In this document: one piece after another, positions 5,791 through 6,508 of the stretch
Layout of the letters: each line of letters starts with the position of its first letter
Numbering within the stretch: position 1 is the first letter of the stretch
NCBI GenBank assembly: GCA_026982215.1
Contig: JALSHN010000022.1
Span: 1 to 6,508, forward strand
Reading direction: 5' to 3'
Source: Gammaproteobacteria bacterium
Lineage (GTDB): Bacteria > Pseudomonadota > Gammaproteobacteria > S012-40
Length of the DNA stretch: 6,508 bases
Made by a program: the position numbers and the translations under genes
Notes under the pieces: generated by a model
Seen by the model: only the letters and a program-made list of their open reading frames with translations
Database searches by the model: none
What the model was told of the DNA's origin: nothing

Positions 5791-6508
5791 ATGACGGGTG
5801 ACCTCGGTCGTCGGCTCAAGGTCCGCAGTCTGGTGTATGTGGCGGGGGAGAAGATCCCTTATTTCTGGCCCATGCGGGCCTTCATCCACCACAATCCCTT
5901 GCACGGTTTCGAGGATCTGCCTTTCCCCGAGGCGGTGCGCCGCGGGGAGGCGTTGTTCCACGCCCGTGGCTATCTGCCGCGCCACGAATACCAGCGTTAT
6001 CTCCGTGAGGGACGCATCGACGAGGGGCAGTTGCGGGAAGAGATCCGGCTGCGCCTGGGGGATGAGGAGGCGGTGCTCGGGATTCCCCTGTCCCAGTGGG
6101 CCGAGGTGGCCATGACCCGTCTTGCGGCCCCGTTGGACATGGCACAGCGGGAGTGGGTGACGGCCGAGGATGTGGCGGCGGCGTTGCAGGGCGGGGAGCT
6201 ACCCCGCCGGCCGCAGTCGCGCGAGGCCTTGTGGGAGCGGCTCAAGGCACGCTACCTCTCGGGCATGCCCCTCTACGAGGCCCTGGACCGGCTGCACGGC
6301 CTGTCCCTCGGCGAAGAGCTCGACGAGCTGGTGATCAAGAGCTGTCTGGATTTCTTCGATGAAGGGCAATCGGTGTGGGAGATGCCCAACCGGGAAAAGG
6401 GGTTCTTCGCCGCTTGGCGGGAGCTGGCCCTGCATAACGGGCGCCTTTATCTCAAGGGGCTGCACATCGACGAGGTAGTGGATGTGGGAGAACCCGCGGA
6501 GCAGGCCG
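5791..6508 (+). CDS. dabA: DabA, DUF2309/UPF0753 inorganic carbon transporter subunit (5' part, runs off the window)
   Basis: The frame from ATG 5791 stays open for 239 codons to the window end, so this is only the N-terminal part of a protein usually 800-1100 residues long. GGGAGG at 5777-5782 sits 8 bases before the ATG, and the previous stop is 1 base away (TGAG then ATG). The family signature is clear: PYFWPMRAFIHHNPLHGFE at about 24-42, and later the stretch EGQSVWEMPNREKGF at 191-205 followed by AAWREL. No membrane helix is seen, which fits a soluble protein docked on the membrane. Characterised DabA binds zinc in a beta-carbonic-anhydrase-like site and is thought to hydrate CO2 to bicarbonate when coupled to DabB. 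The zinc ligands lie in the middle of the protein, outside this window, so catalytic competence cannot be judged. The HHNPLHG form differs from the AVNPL form I recall in other DabA proteins and may mark a longer subgroup. Confidence 0.9.
   Translation, partial: MTGDLGRRLKVRSLVYVAGEKIPYFWPMRAFIHHNPLHGFEDLPFPEAVRRGEALFHARGYLPRHEYQRYLREGRIDEGQLREEIRLRLGDEEAVLGIPLSQWAEVAMTRLAAPLDMAQREWVTAEDVAAALQGGELPRRPQSREALWERLKARYLSGMPLYEALDRLHGLSLGEELDELVIKSCLDFFDEGQSVWEMPNREKGFFAAWRELALHNGRLYLKGLHIDEVVDVGEPAEQA

Noticed and set aside
1..6508. CRISPR arrays, tRNA or rRNA genes, insertion sequences, phage or toxin-antitoxin genes
   Set aside because: No spaced direct repeats, RNA gene signatures, transposase or terminal inverted repeats were seen; nearly all of the window is explained by five genes.

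Overview
The window looks like chromosomal DNA from a GC-rich (roughly 60% by eye) autotrophic proteobacterium. A chemolithoautotrophic sulfur-oxidising gammaproteobacterium is the best guess. That guess rests on gene content, namely an inorganic-carbon (DAB) transport operon next to a CbbR-like regulator, plus a GAF-PAS-GGDEF-EAL protein of a kind I associate with such bacteria. It does not rest on any marker gene.

Layout. Positions 1-117 hold a good sigma70-type promoter and the leader of the first gene. Positions 118-2232 (+) encode a 704-residue c-di-GMP protein with GAF, PAS, degenerate GGDEF (ELDQF) and intact EAL domains, so it is most likely a phosphodiesterase. After a 72-base convergent gap, 2305-3204 (-) encodes a LysR-family regulator with the CbbR signature. 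The 153-base divergent region 3205-3357 is AT-rich near the regulator. It carries a perfect 7-bp-arm palindrome (3225-3243) matching the LysR T-N11-A and CbbR TTA-N7-TAA patterns, beside a candidate promoter. A tight operon then runs on the + strand: dabB (3358-5016, NuoL/MrpA-like), an unnamed 8-helix membrane protein (5019-5789), and dabA (5791 to beyond the window end, DUF2309/UPF0753). Gaps between these genes are only 2 and 1 bases.

How they work together. DabA and DabB form the DAB inorganic carbon accumulation complex. The cytoplasmic DabA is thought to act as a carbonic-anhydrase-like CO2 hydratase coupled to cation flow through the membrane subunit DabB, giving one-way bicarbonate accumulation for carbon fixation. 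The divergent CbbR-like regulator with a matching box in the shared intergenic region is the obvious candidate controller. The c-di-GMP gene is convergent and separately promoted, so it has no demonstrated link to the operon.

The most interesting point is the extra membrane gene between dabB and dabA. Part of it resembles the late transmembrane region (TM10-12) of NuoM/NuoN/MrpD-type subunits. The DabB beside it lacks the usual charged residues of the proton path at all three places checked by eye (N134, R217, and the V392-D393 region). This suggests a DAB variant with a composite membrane module.
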